From positions 176,261 through 240,260 of the forward strand of contig CBDESR010000002.1 of NCBI GenBank assembly GCA_965242615.1: a stretch of 64,000 bases of DNA, in the 5' to 3' direction. Under the pieces are notes generated by a model that had not been told where the DNA came from, did not search any database, and saw only the letters and a list, made by a program, of their open reading frames with translations. This DNA is from CBDBCU01 sp965242615 (lineage in GTDB: Bacteria; Chloroflexota; Dehalococcoidia; Lucifugimonadales; UBA3495). The stretch's first letter is position 1; each line of letters opens with the position of its first letter. A program made the translations under genes and the position numbers. Positions 51,037-60,181 of the stretch are shown here, piece after piece.

Positions 51037-52815
51037 CTATTCGGCGAGCCGCAGGGACAAGTCGCGCAGTTGGGCGGCGTCCACCGGGGCCGGCGCGCCA
51101 AAGAGCAAATCGGAACCGCTTTGGGTTTTGGGAAAGGCGATGACATCGCGGATGGAAGCGGCGCCGGCCAGGAGGGTGACGAGGCGGTCGATGCCGGGGG
51201 CAATGCCGCCGTGCGGCGGCGCGCCGTACTCGAAGGCTTCGAGAATGTGGCCGAACCGTTCTGCTACCTGTTCTTTGTTGTAGCCGAGGATACCGAAGAT
51301 CTTTTCCTGCAAGTCCCGGCGGTGGATGCGGATGCTGCCGCTGGCCAGTTCGGAGCCGTTGCAAACCAAGTCGTAGGCTTGGGAGGCAATGCCGCCGTAG
51401 TCCGGCCCGTCGAGTTGCGCCTCTGTACCGGGAGCCGGGGCGGTAAAGGGATGGTGGGAGGAGTCCCAGCGGCCGTTGGTTTCATCCCAATCAAAGAGGG
51501 GAAAGTCGGTGATGAAGGCAAAGGAAAGCTGATTTTCGTCAATCAGCCCCAAGCGTTCCCCCAAGTGATTCCGCATGGCGCTGAGCCAGAGGTTGACCCG
51601 GTTAGGCGGGCCCGCCATTAGCAGGATCAGGTCGCCGGGTTTTGCCCCCATTCGGGCGGCCAAGCGGCGGCTCCAGTCGGCAGGCATCCGCAAGCCGGGG
51701 GAGAGCAGGATGTTAGACTCGGGGAGATTTTCGAGGGAACCGTCGCCTTGCAAGCGGAGGTGACTCATTCCGCCGGCGCCGAACTCTTTGGCCGTTTCCT
51801 CGAGGCGGCGCATTTCGGAACCGGTGTAGTGGGCTTGCCCGGTGGCGACCAGTCCCTTGACAATGCCGCCCTGGGCAATGACATTTTGGAACACCCGGAA
51901 GTCGGTTTCCCCGGCCAAGTCGGTTACTGCGGTCAGTTCCAAGCCAAAGCGCAAATCGGGTTTGTCACTGCCATAGCGGGCCATTGCTGTGGAGTAAGAC
52001 AGGCGGGGAAAGGGTTTGAGCAAGGTCTTTTCCGGGGTCAGGGTTGCGACCATTCCGGTGTAAAGTTCCTCGGTCAGTTGCAGCACATCCTCTTGACTGA
52101 CGAAGCTCATTTCCAGGTCCAGCTGGGTGAACTCCGGCTGCCGGTCGGCGCGCAAATCCTCGTCCCGGAAGCAGCGGGCAATCTGAAAGTAGCGTTCCAC
52201 GCCGGAGACCATCAGCAATTGTTTCAACTGCTGCGGCGATTGGGGGAGGGCGTAAAAGCTGCCCTTTTGCAGGCGGCTCGGCACCAGGTAATCCCGCGCC
52301 CCTTCCGGGGTGCTTTTAATCAGGATGGGGGTTTCAATTTCCAGAAAGCCGCGGGCGTCGAGGAAGTCGCGGATATACTTGACGACCTGATGGCGCAGGG
52401 TCAAGTTGCGCTGCATTTGGGGGCGGCGCAAGTCGAGATAGCGGTACTTGAGGCGGAGGCTTTCGTCGGCTTCGACATCGTCGGTGATGTAAAAGGGCGG
52501 CGTGAGGGAGGAGTTAAGGGCGGTTACTTCTTGCGCCATAACCTCGATGACGCCGGTAGCCAGGGCCGGGTTTTCGGAGCCGGCGGGACGGCGGGTTACC
52601 GTGCCTTGGACGCTGATGACCCATTCGGAACGCAGCTGTTCGGCGGTTTGGCTGGCGGCCGGGGCCAGTTCCGGGTTAAAGACTACTTGCACGATGCCGG
52701 AACGGTCGCGCAGGTCAACGAAAATTATCCCGCCGTGGTCGCGGCGGCGGCTGACCCAACCAGCCAGGGTATGCTGCTGGCCGATATGGGCTGCGGAAAG
52801 GTCGTTGCAGTTCAC
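51037..52815 (-). CDS. aspS: aspartate--tRNA ligase
   Basis: Charges tRNA-Asp (possibly also tRNA-Asn, as the non-discriminating form). The GTG at 52815 is chosen because the resulting 592 residues begin in register with E. coli AspRS (590); AGGAGG is present farther upstream. Class II motifs: SPQQLKQLLMVSGVERYFQI (QSPQ motif), FRDEDLRADRQPEFTQLDLE (motif 2), and GGIAPGIDRLVTLLAG (motif 3); an inserted GAD domain (residues ~290-400) marks the bacterial type. An in-frame start further upstream (52914) gives a 33-residue N-terminal extension and is less likely. Confidence 0.92.
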   Translation of the reverse strand: MNCNDLSAAHIGQQHTLAGWVSRRRDHGGIIFVDLRDRSGIVQVVFNPELAPAASQTAEQLRSEWVISVQGTVTRRPAGSENPALATGVIEVMAQEVTALNSSLTPPFYITDDVEADESLRLKYRYLDLRRPQMQRNLTLRHQVVKYIRDFLDARGFLEIETPILIKSTPEGARDYLVPSRLQKGSFYALPQSPQQLKQLLMVSGVERYFQIARCFRDEDLRADRQPEFTQLDLEMSFVSQEDVLQLTEELYTGMVATLTPEKTLLKPFPRLSYSTAMARYGSDKPDLRFGLELTAVTDLAGETDFRVFQNVIAQGGIVKGLVATGQAHYTGSEMRRLEETAKEFGAGGMSHLRLQGDGSLENLPESNILLSPGLRMPADWSRRLAARMGAKPGDLILLMAGPPNRVNLWLSAMRNHLGERLGLIDENQLSFAFITDFPLFDWDETNGRWDSSHHPFTAPAPGTEAQLDGPDYGGIASQAYDLVCNGSELASGSIRIHRRDLQEKIFGILGYNKEQVAERFGHILEAFEYGAPPHGGIAPGIDRLVTLLAGAASIRDVIAFPKTQSGSDLLFGAPAPVDAAQLRDLSLRLAE

Positions 52816-52879
52816 GCTTTTCAGCGGGTGGCCTCCTGATGGCGCGGCTTCAGCCCCGGAATGGTCAAGGGTACAGAGG

Positions 52880-54676
52880 CTAAATGCCGGCAAATCGCTC
52901 AAAGATGTTCTCAATAGGACTGGGGGAATCGGCTAGAGCATCGGATACGGATTCCGCCAATTCCGACGGCTGGCTGACCGGCGGGAAACAGACGGTAGCG
53001 AGGCAGATATGGGCTTGAACGGAGCTGTCGCCGCCGGTGGCAAAGTTCGGCTTGATGATGACATTGGGGTAGTCGATACGGGCGGCCGCTTGGGCCATTG
53101 CCGGATAGTCGGCGGCGCCGGGGTTTCCCTCGAGGGTGATTTCCAGGGGCGGGTGCAGGAAACGGTCGACGGCAACGGCATAGCCGGCGGCGTGTTCGCC
53201 ATAGTCCCGGTTGGCTTCGACAAAAGCACTGAGGACGCTTTCGGCGCGCTGCTGATATTGGCTTTCCCCGGTGGCGTGATGGAGTTTCAATAGCCCCAGG
53301 GCGGCGGCGACATTTTCCGGCAAGGGCTTTTCCCGGATGCGCAGGCTGCCGGCGGCGGCCGGGTCTAGCGCGGTGTCAAAGAAAGCGCCGCGGCTGCGGT
53401 CGGCAAAGCGGGTTTCCAGTGCGGCGGCGGCGGCTACCGCTTGCGGCAAGTAGTCGGGACGCTGGGGGCAGCAGTGGTAAGCGTCCATTAAGGCGTTAAG
53501 CAGGGCCGCCCAATCCAGCAGCAAATCGCCGCTTTCTTGCAGTTGGCTCGAGGGTTGGCCGGCTGGGTCAAAGGCGTGGGGCAGGCGGCCGGCGGCGGCT
53601 GGGCCGGCTAGATTATCGAGGACTTGCAAAGCCGGCTTGGTCAGTTCGGGGTGCGGCAATTTCCAAGTGGCTTCCAGTAGCAGGGAAACGGCTTGCAGGC
53701 TGCCGGCGGCGTAGCAGTAGGTATCGACCGGCGGCGGTTCTTGGGATTGCCGGACTCGCGGCGTCTGGGCAAAGTAGTCGGAGTGCGCGCCCTGACTGCC
53801 GCGGAATCCGCCGGCTTTTTCGCAGTAGAGGGTGGTCAGCAGGTAGTCAATGGTTTTGATGGCGGCTTGGCGGTATTGGGGGTTAGCCAACAGGAGGGCG
53901 GCGTCAAGGAAAACCCGGGCCAAGCCGATATTATCCTCGAGCAGCTTTTCGTGCTGGGCTTCGCTCCAATCGGCTTGGGCGCAGTAGCGGAAAAAGCCGC
54001 CATCCACGCCATCATAAAGTTCGCCGTCCAGCATAGCGTCGAGGGTTTTGGTCAGCATTGCCCGGTAGAACTTTTCCCCGGTAGTACGATAGCAATGGAG
54101 CAGGAATTGCAGGATGGGCGCGGCGGGAAACTTGGGCGCATCACCAAAGCCGCCGTGGCGGGCATCATAGACTCCGGCGATGCGGTGGGCGATGCGGTCA
54201 ACCTGGCGGTGGGTCAGTTCCGGGCCGGCGGCGGCCCGGTGGACATATTCCTGCCGCTGCCGCTGCAACTGGGCGGCTTGGTCGTACAATCCGGGCTTGT
54301 CCTCGGCGTAGGCGCGGCGCACTTCGGAGAGCATGGCCAGCAGTTGGTCGGGCGGCAGGTAGGTAGCCCCGGCAATGGAGCCGCCGTGCGGCGTCAGCAG
54401 GGCGGTAGTCGGCCAACCGCCCACATTGTAGCGGGCGTTCACCTCGGGGCGGTGGTCGTTGTCCACCATTACCGGCACAAAGTTATCGGTGATGAAATCC
54501 ACGACTGCCGGGTCAGCATAAGTGGTCTGCTCCATCACCTGGCACCAGTAGCACCAGACGGCGGAAATGGCGAGCAGGATGGGCTTATCCGCTTGCTGCG
54601 CCCGGTCAAAAGCAGCCGGATGCCAAGTCAGCCAGGGGATGATTTTTGCGGTGTCCCGGTCGGGGGCGATGGCCAT
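52880..54676 (-). CDS. thioredoxin-domain protein of the DUF255/YyaL (SPATA20-like) family
   Basis: Starts MAIAPDRDTAKIIPWLTWHP. A thioredoxin-like domain follows with the redox motif WCYWC (C42 and C45; usual HWCH-type motif in the family), then an (alpha/alpha)6-barrel of the type seen in glycosidase-like domains. 598 residues. The family is widely conserved but without a proven function. The ATG at 54676 is preferred over an upstream start. Own promoter at 54738-54766. Confidence 0.85.
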   Translation of the reverse strand: MAIAPDRDTAKIIPWLTWHPAAFDRAQQADKPILLAISAVWCYWCQVMEQTTYADPAVVDFITDNFVPVMVDNDHRPEVNARYNVGGWPTTALLTPHGGSIAGATYLPPDQLLAMLSEVRRAYAEDKPGLYDQAAQLQRQRQEYVHRAAAGPELTHRQVDRIAHRIAGVYDARHGGFGDAPKFPAAPILQFLLHCYRTTGEKFYRAMLTKTLDAMLDGELYDGVDGGFFRYCAQADWSEAQHEKLLEDNIGLARVFLDAALLLANPQYRQAAIKTIDYLLTTLYCEKAGGFRGSQGAHSDYFAQTPRVRQSQEPPPVDTYCYAAGSLQAVSLLLEATWKLPHPELTKPALQVLDNLAGPAAAGRLPHAFDPAGQPSSQLQESGDLLLDWAALLNALMDAYHCCPQRPDYLPQAVAAAAALETRFADRSRGAFFDTALDPAAAGSLRIREKPLPENVAAALGLLKLHHATGESQYQQRAESVLSAFVEANRDYGEHAAGYAVAVDRFLHPPLEITLEGNPGAADYPAMAQAAARIDYPNVIIKPNFATGGDSSVQAHICLATVCFPPVSQPSELAESVSDALADSPSPIENIFERFAGI

Positions 54677-54737
54677 TGTGGTTTTCTCGCGGTCAGCCGA
54701 GGGGCCGCCGGCGGTGGATTTGCTGAATTGCCGAATT

Positions 54738-54766
54738 AAGGTAGCATAGCCGGGCGGGATTTTCAA
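54738..54766 (-). promoter_or_regulatory. promoter for the DUF255 gene
   Basis: Minus strand: TTGAAA (54761-54766), 17-base spacer, TACCTT (54738-54743). The 318-base intergenic stretch 54677-54994 also holds a plus-strand TATAAT (54944-54949), 45 bases before tsaD, as a partial promoter; nothing else was seen. Confidence 0.5.
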
Positions 54767-54994
54767 TTGCCGGTAAATCCGCGAATGTCCATCTTAAGCC
54801 TAGCCGCGCCGCCTATCCAAACCCCACCAACCCGCCGGATCAGTATCCCCGCTGTGGCCGGCCAACCCGGCAGAAATGAGGTCGCAACAGTAATAACCAA
54901 CGCCCCCTTCCCCCAACCAAATGCCAACCCCTGCCCGGAGCCTTATAATAATCCCCCAAAACTCCCCGTCACCCCCGCAAAGGAATCAAAAACT

Positions 54995-56056
54995 ATGCCT
55001 CTAAACATCCTCGGCATTGAAACTTCCTGCGACGAAACCGCCATTGGCGTCGTTGCCGATGGCTGCCGCCTTCGCTCCAACATTGTTTCCTCCCAAGTCG
55101 AACTCCATTCCCCCCACGGCGGCGTCGTCCCCGAAGTCGCCTCCCGCCAGCACATCCGCGACCTGGCCCCGGCTCTGGAAAAAGCCCTATCCGACAGCGG
55201 CCTGAACCTCGCCGACATCGACGTAGTCGCCGCCACCTACGGCCCCGGCTTGGCTGGCTCCCTCCTCACCGGCCTCAACACCGCCAAAGCCCTCGCCTTC
55301 ACCCTCGACAAACCCCTAATCGGCGTCAACCACCTCGAAGGCCACATCTACGCCTCCTGGCTGACCCGTCCCGCCGGCGACAGCCCCGCTGACAATCCCG
55401 GCTTCCCCCTGGCTTGCCTCGTCGCTTCCGGCGGCCACACCGACCTGATTTTAATGGAAGGCCACGGCGACTACCGCCTCATCGGCCGCACCCGTGACGA
55501 CGCCGCCGGCGAAGCCTTCGACAAAGCCGCCCGCATCCTCGGCTTGGGCTTCCCCGGCGGCCCCGAAATCCAACGGGTATCCCAAACCGCCGTCCCCGGC
55601 GACCTGCCGCCCTTGCCCCGCGCTTGGATGCGCGACACCCACGACTTCAGCTTCAGCGGCGTCAAAACCGCCCTCCTCCACCAAGCCCAGGCCCAAGGCG
55701 TCTATCCCGGCAATCAGCCGCCGCCAAAGCCACCCGACCCGGCGGAACTCGACCGCCTGGTCAGTGAACTGGCCGCCAACTTTCAGGAATCCGTCGTCGA
55801 AGTAATGGTAGTAAAACTGCTGGCTATGGCTCAACGCTACCACGCCAAAGGCATCATCCTCGGCGGCGGCGTCACCGCCAACGCCCGCCTCCGCCAGCAA
55901 ATCACCGCCCAATCTCCCCTGCCGGTAGTCATCCCCCCGCCGGTCTTATGCACCGACAACGGCGCGATGATTGCCGCCTGCGCCTACTTCCAATACCAGC
56001 GCGGCCAGCAATTCAGCCTCGACCTGGACATCGACCCGGCTTTACCCCTCGGCTGA
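54995..56056 (+). CDS. tsaD: tRNA N6-adenosine threonylcarbamoyltransferase TsaD
   Basis: Catalyses the last step of t6A synthesis at tRNA position 37. The ATG at 54995 gives the canonical start ILGIETSCDETAIGVV. H113 and H117 in VNHLEGHIYA are the Fe-binding histidines; ASGGHTDLILM, FSFSGVKTALL and CTDNGAMIAAC are family blocks. 353 residues, normal. AAAGGAA precedes the start. No tsaB, tsaC or tsaE is nearby. Confidence 0.96.
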   Translation: MPLNILGIETSCDETAIGVVADGCRLRSNIVSSQVELHSPHGGVVPEVASRQHIRDLAPALEKALSDSGLNLADIDVVAATYGPGLAGSLLTGLNTAKALAFTLDKPLIGVNHLEGHIYASWLTRPAGDSPADNPGFPLACLVASGGHTDLILMEGHGDYRLIGRTRDDAAGEAFDKAARILGLGFPGGPEIQRVSQTAVPGDLPPLPRAWMRDTHDFSFSGVKTALLHQAQAQGVYPGNQPPPKPPDPAELDRLVSELAANFQESVVEVMVVKLLAMAQRYHAKGIILGGGVTANARLRQQITAQSPLPVVIPPPVLCTDNGAMIAACAYFQYQRGQQFSLDLDIDPALPLG

Positions 56057-56129
56057 AACCCCGCCGTCACAACTGGGCGGGGCAACCCCAAGGATTGCCC
56101 CGTCCTCAGCCATCCGCGTCCACACGCCC

Positions 56130-56747
56130 CTATGCACTCCCCGCCTTCTCCTCCTCCGTCCCCTGCCGCAGCGTCTCCCGCCGCAGCTCTCGGCACCGGA
56201 ACAGCGCATTAACCCATACCCCCACCTCCCCCGTCCGTTCCGCCCCCGGATACTCAATCGGCAGCGTCCAGTTATTGCCCACCAGCGTCACCACCCCTCC
56301 GGCCGGGTGAATGTAACGACTCGCCAAAAACCACCCGCCCACCAACAGCGCCGCCAATACCAGCAGCGGCGCGGCGTCAATGTTTATCCCCGGAATCGTC
56401 GGACTCGACACCCGCCCCACCAGCCAATACGCCGCCACCAGGTAAAACACCAACGCCCCCAACCCCAGCAGCAACGCCCGCGCCCACGAAAAAGAACCCT
56501 TCACCGTCGCGCTCACCGTTACCCCGCTCAGTTCCTCCACCGGCAAAAGGTAAGTCTCCTCGTAGCCCCGGTTCCGGGTAAAGTACAGTATCCGCCGATT
56601 CGTCGCCGCCAGCAGCCGCCCCTCCGCCGCCGGCTCCGCCAGCAGCCCCTCCTCCAGCGACAGCACCCGGGCCACCTTTTCTTCCGGCAACAGGGGCACC
56701 CCCCGTATCCGGGAAATGTAACTTTGCGCCGGCAAAAGACCATCCAT
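56130..56747 (-). CDS. membrane protein with an N-terminal PH-like domain
   Basis: 205 residues. Residues ~15-80 (PEEKVARVLSLEEGLLAE, AATNRRILYFTRNRG) look like a bacterial PH-like (bPH) domain, common in small membrane proteins of unknown role. Two transmembrane helices follow (~90-112 and ~122-140). ATG start. Convergent with tsaD. Function unknown. Confidence 0.65.
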   Translation of the reverse strand: MDGLLPAQSYISRIRGVPLLPEEKVARVLSLEEGLLAEPAAEGRLLAATNRRILYFTRNRGYEETYLLPVEELSGVTVSATVKGSFSWARALLLGLGALVFYLVAAYWLVGRVSSPTIPGINIDAAPLLVLAALLVGGWFLASRYIHPAGGVVTLVGNNWTLPIEYPGAERTGEVGVWVNALFRCRELRRETLRQGTEEEKAGSA

Positions 56748-56980
56748 AACTATTCCTCAACCTCCACGCCCCTATACTACCACATCCCGCCCCTTATACC
56801 GTCCTTCCCGTGCCACCGGAAATCCGGAAATACTCCACCGCAACGCCTCTAAAACCACCAGTTGCCCCGTCAACAGTATCCCCATCCCGCCCGATTATGT
56901 TACCATTGCCCTGAACTGAACCCAGCTACCCTGCACCGAACCCAGCCGATACCCCCACCATCTTTGCCGGAGCCGCCAAA

Positions 56981-57197
56981 ATGCCCGACCTCACCAATCC
57001 CGAAATCCAGGCCCTCGGCCGCGCTGTCCGGTCTCGACATCCAGGAACCCGAACTAACCCAAGTCAACTACAGCCTCAACGCCATCCTCAACGCCGTCGC
57101 CGCCATCAATGTCCCCGGCGTCAACGCCGTCGAACCCCTGCCCCTGCTGCTCCCCGACCCGGAGCTGTCCCCGGAGGTGACTGATGCAGCCCGCTGA
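56981..57197 (+). pseudogene. GatC/AtzG-like amidase partner, frameshifted
   Basis: The ATG at 56981 gives MPDLTNPEIQALGRAV, and another frame continues GLDIQEPELTQVNYSLNAIL and NAVEPLPLLLPDPELSPEV to the stop at 57197. They join when one C is removed at 57028-57029. The product (about 71 residues) would match GatC/AtzG-like small subunits that stabilise amidase-signature enzymes; the next gene is such an amidase and overlaps it by 14 bases. A one-base error in the sequence is possible. Confidence 0.65.
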
Positions 57198-58608
57198 AAT
57201 CCCTTATCTCTCCGCAGTCCAACTCGGCAGCCTTATCGCCGCCAAAGAACTCTCGCCCCTTGACGCCGTCGACGCCTACCTCGCCCGCATTGAGCAGGTT
57301 GACCCCCAACTCAATGCCTACATCACCGTTTGCGCCGCCACCGCCCGCCAGCAGGCCCGCCAAGCCGAAACCGAAATCGCCCGCGGCCAGCATCGCGGCC
57401 CCCTCCACGGCGTCCCCGTCGCCATCAAAGACCAGATTCACACCCAAGGCATCCCCACCACCGACGCCTCCAAAATCCGCGCCGACTTCCTCCCCGACGC
57501 CGACGCCACCGTCGTAACCCGCCTCTACCAAGCCGGCGCCATCCTCCTCGGCAAGCTCAATATGAGCGAATTCGCTATGGGCGACCCCATCAGCTCCTGC
57601 TACGGCGCCACCCGCAACCCTTGGGACTTGGCACGCAACCCCGGCACCTCCAGCACCGGCTCCGGCGCCGCCACCGCCGGCTTTCTCTGCTCCACCTCCC
57701 TCGGCGAGGACACCGGCGGCTCCATCCGCGGCCCTGCCGCCAACTGCGGCCTCGTCGGTATCCGCCCTTCCTGGGGCCGGGTCAGCCGCCACGGCGTCGA
57801 CGGCGCTTGTTGGTCCATCGACACCATCGGCCCCCTCTCCCGTACCGTCGCCGACTGCGCCGCCACCCTGGCCGCCATCGCCGGCCACGACCCCCAAGAC
57901 CCCTACACCGGCCGCGTCCCCGTCCCCGACTACCGACAAGCCTTAACCGGCGACCTCCGCGGCCTCAAAATCGGCATCGTTACTGAACTGATGAACCCCG
58001 ACCTCGGCTTGGATCCCCAAACCCGCAATGCCATAACCGCCGCCGCCCAAACCCTGGCTGACCTCGGCGCCTCCGTACAGGAAGTTTCCCTGCCTCTAGC
58101 CCCCCAGACCGGCGCCATCGTCCGTACCATCACCAGTACCGAGCGGGTCAGCCTCCACCCCGAATGGCTCCGAGAACGCCCCCAGGATTACCACTTCAAC
58201 ACCCGCGTTGCCTTCATCACCGGCAACCTCATCCCCGCCCAAGTCTATTACCAAGCCCAAAAACTCCGTGCCCTCGTCCGCCGGCAAGTCTTAAACCTCT
58301 TTGACCAGGTTGACCTACTGATTCAGCCCACCTCCTCCGGCCCGGCCGGCAAACTCGACTTCACCCCCGGCGTCGGCAGCCCGGACGCCGCCGCCCGCTC
58401 CTTGGTCGAAGGCAGTTTCCGCGGCCCCTACAGCCTCAGCGGCGCTCCCGCCCTCTCCATCCCCTGCGGCTTCACCACCGACGGCCCCGGCGCGCTCCCC
58501 CTCGCCCTCCAAATCGCCGGCCGCCCCTACGCCGAGGCCACCGTCCTGAAAGTAGCCCACGCCTACGAACAAGCCCCCCCCTGGCACACCCGCAAACCGC
58601 CCCTCTAA
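57184..58608 (+). CDS. amidase-signature family enzyme (GatA/AtzE-like)
   Basis: 474 residues. The Ser-cisSer-Lys triad is visible: Lys in VPVAIKDQIHT, the flexible Ser in the glycine/serine-rich GTSSTGSGAA, and the nucleophile Ser in GGSIRGPAANCGLVG. Domain order matches GatA and AtzE. It lacks the neighbouring gatB, and the small GatC/AtzG-like gene just upstream favours a hydrolase such as AtzE, although a GatA role is not excluded. ATG start inside the upstream gene. Confidence 0.88.
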   Translation: MQPAEIPYLSAVQLGSLIAAKELSPLDAVDAYLARIEQVDPQLNAYITVCAATARQQARQAETEIARGQHRGPLHGVPVAIKDQIHTQGIPTTDASKIRADFLPDADATVVTRLYQAGAILLGKLNMSEFAMGDPISSCYGATRNPWDLARNPGTSSTGSGAATAGFLCSTSLGEDTGGSIRGPAANCGLVGIRPSWGRVSRHGVDGACWSIDTIGPLSRTVADCAATLAAIAGHDPQDPYTGRVPVPDYRQALTGDLRGLKIGIVTELMNPDLGLDPQTRNAITAAAQTLADLGASVQEVSLPLAPQTGAIVRTITSTERVSLHPEWLRERPQDYHFNTRVAFITGNLIPAQVYYQAQKLRALVRRQVLNLFDQVDLLIQPTSSGPAGKLDFTPGVGSPDAAARSLVEGSFRGPYSLSGAPALSIPCGFTTDGPGALPLALQIAGRPYAEATVLKVAHAYEQAPPWHTRKPPL

Positions 58609-58710
58609 CCCGCCGGCTACCCCAGCTTTTCGGGACACCATCCCCTAGACTCTTACCGCCATACCAATCCCGCCTACCGCCATCCCCTTTTCCCCGCATC
58701 CAGAAACTCC

Positions 58711-58741
58711 AAAAGAAAAGGCCGGGGATTACTCCCCGGCC
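58711..58741 (-). terminator. intrinsic terminator after the TPR gene
   Basis: On the minus strand GGCCGGGGA-GTAA-TCCCCGGCC (58720-58741) is followed by TTTTCTTTT (58711-58719). It lies 34 bases beyond the stop restored at 58775 and faces amidase at 58608. Confidence 0.85.
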
Positions 58742-58880
58742 CTTATCCCGGTCAGCGGTCAGCCCGCCACCGCATCACTCATCCCAATCCCCATCCAACT
58801 CCCCATCATACTCCTCGCCTTCCTCTTCCTCCTCCTCATCTTCCTCAAAATCCCCGTCCTCCAGATACCGCAGCAACTCG

Positions 58881-59567
58881 TTATCCAGATACACCCGGTA
58901 CTCCCCCCCGACTGGCCGCCGGAAAGGAACTGATGTTGTGCAGGCTGGGGTGCCGGTAAGCCTCCCGGATGATGATAGACACCCCCCAATCGTTCAACCC
59001 GATAACCGCCGCCTCATACCGGTTGCCGCCGTCCATCAACCGCAGCAGCCGCCGCGCCAGCTTCGGCTCCACCTGCCCCAAATACTCATCCTCCCGGATG
59101 TACGCCCGCAGGCATTGTTGCTCCCCCCGCAGCGTCACCGGCTCCCCCGGCGCCACGCTGGCCGCCACCCGGGCCGCCGCCGTCCGTTGCAGCGTCGTCG
59201 TCCCCGACTTCCCGCTCTCCGCAATGAACAGCTGCGGTACGCTGGCCGTCTTCCTGACCAGCTTCTCCGAAACCGGAATGCTCTCCAGTTGCCCCAGCCG
59301 CGCCAGATTCTTCCGCGCTATGGCGTTGTACGGCGCCTTCACCACCACCTCGTCCAGCACCTCCCGCGCCCGCTCATACCGGCTCAACTCCATCAACGCC
59401 TTCCCCAGCCGGTTCATCGCCTCCACGTCGTCGGAAAACAGCGCCAGAATCGCCTGATTCACTTCCGCCGCCCGTTCCCACTCTCCCTTTAAGGCCAGGG
59501 CAATCGCCTCTTTGCTCCAATCCCGTCTCAACCGGGACTGGTTGTCCTTCCGCGTCAGCGTCTCCAT
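58881..59567 (-). CDS. tetratricopeptide-repeat protein, 3' end frameshifted
   Basis: The ATG at 59567 follows ACAGGAG. TPR helices span residues ~12-95 (KEAIALALKGEWERAAEVNQ, ALMELSRYERAREVLDEVV); a C-terminal domain follows with EAAVIGLNDWGVSIIIREAY. The frame ends at 58881 in SGVSG, but removing one base from the C7 run at 58913-58919 extends it to 58775 with RVYLDNELLRYLEDGDF and a highly acidic Asp/Glu tail. The full product is probably ~263 residues. Function unknown. Confidence 0.7.
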   Translation of the reverse strand: METLTRKDNQSRLRRDWSKEAIALALKGEWERAAEVNQAILALFSDDVEAMNRLGKALMELSRYERAREVLDEVVVKAPYNAIARKNLARLGQLESIPVSEKLVRKTASVPQLFIAESGKSGTTTLQRTAAARVAASVAPGEPVTLRGEQQCLRAYIREDEYLGQVEPKLARRLLRLMDGGNRYEAAVIGLNDWGVSIIIREAYRHPSLHNISSFPAASRGGVPGVSG

Positions 59568-60181
59568 AATCTCCTGTCTCCCCAATTTAAGAATAGTCCA
59601 AAGAACCCGTTGGCCCCCGGCCAACCCTTTGCCGGCAATCCCGGCCCAGCTGACCGGTATTAGTTACACTATTCCCCGGACTAAGGTCAAGTCCCTTTCT
59701 AGCCCTTTGTTTAGAACTTTCTAAAAATGGACTCCCTTTTCAACGACAACCGCCCTCCCGGCCCGTTGCCCACCATCCATCATAATCCAGGCTTATTACG
59801 GAACTATTACCCGCAACCCCCATTTCCCATTTCCCGCCCACTGCCGGCATCACCGTGAAAATCTACCAGCTGGCAGCGCCCTTTGTAGGGGCAGCCGTGC
59901 GGTTGCCCTACTCCCGGTAATTAGCGTGAATACTCCCTGATGTCATCGCTTATCCGCGTCCGGTGTTCAGAATGGCTTGGCTGTGGCCGGCCGGGGACAT
60001 CCTGGTGGCCTACTAGCATCTCCTGACCGTCGACCTACGTCAGTGGTGGCTGCCAACGGACTACTGCATCTGACGGTGGGCCCATTCTTGGTCCGGGGTT
60101 GTCGGTGGTGGAATGGGTGCTACCAGCACGGCTAATCGGGTGTCGGGATCCTCCCGAAAATCGCCCGAGGTAAATCTCTGC
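59568..60181. other. 614-base intergenic stretch with hairpin and repeat relics
   Basis: Holds a hairpin GTAGGG...CCCTAC (about 59885-59912), a short relic TTAGCGTGAATACTCCCT (59921-59938) related to the MITE-like ends at 61143 and 28127, and otherwise nothing I can support as a gene. It separates the TPR gene from the endonuclease VII gene. Confidence 0.5.
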
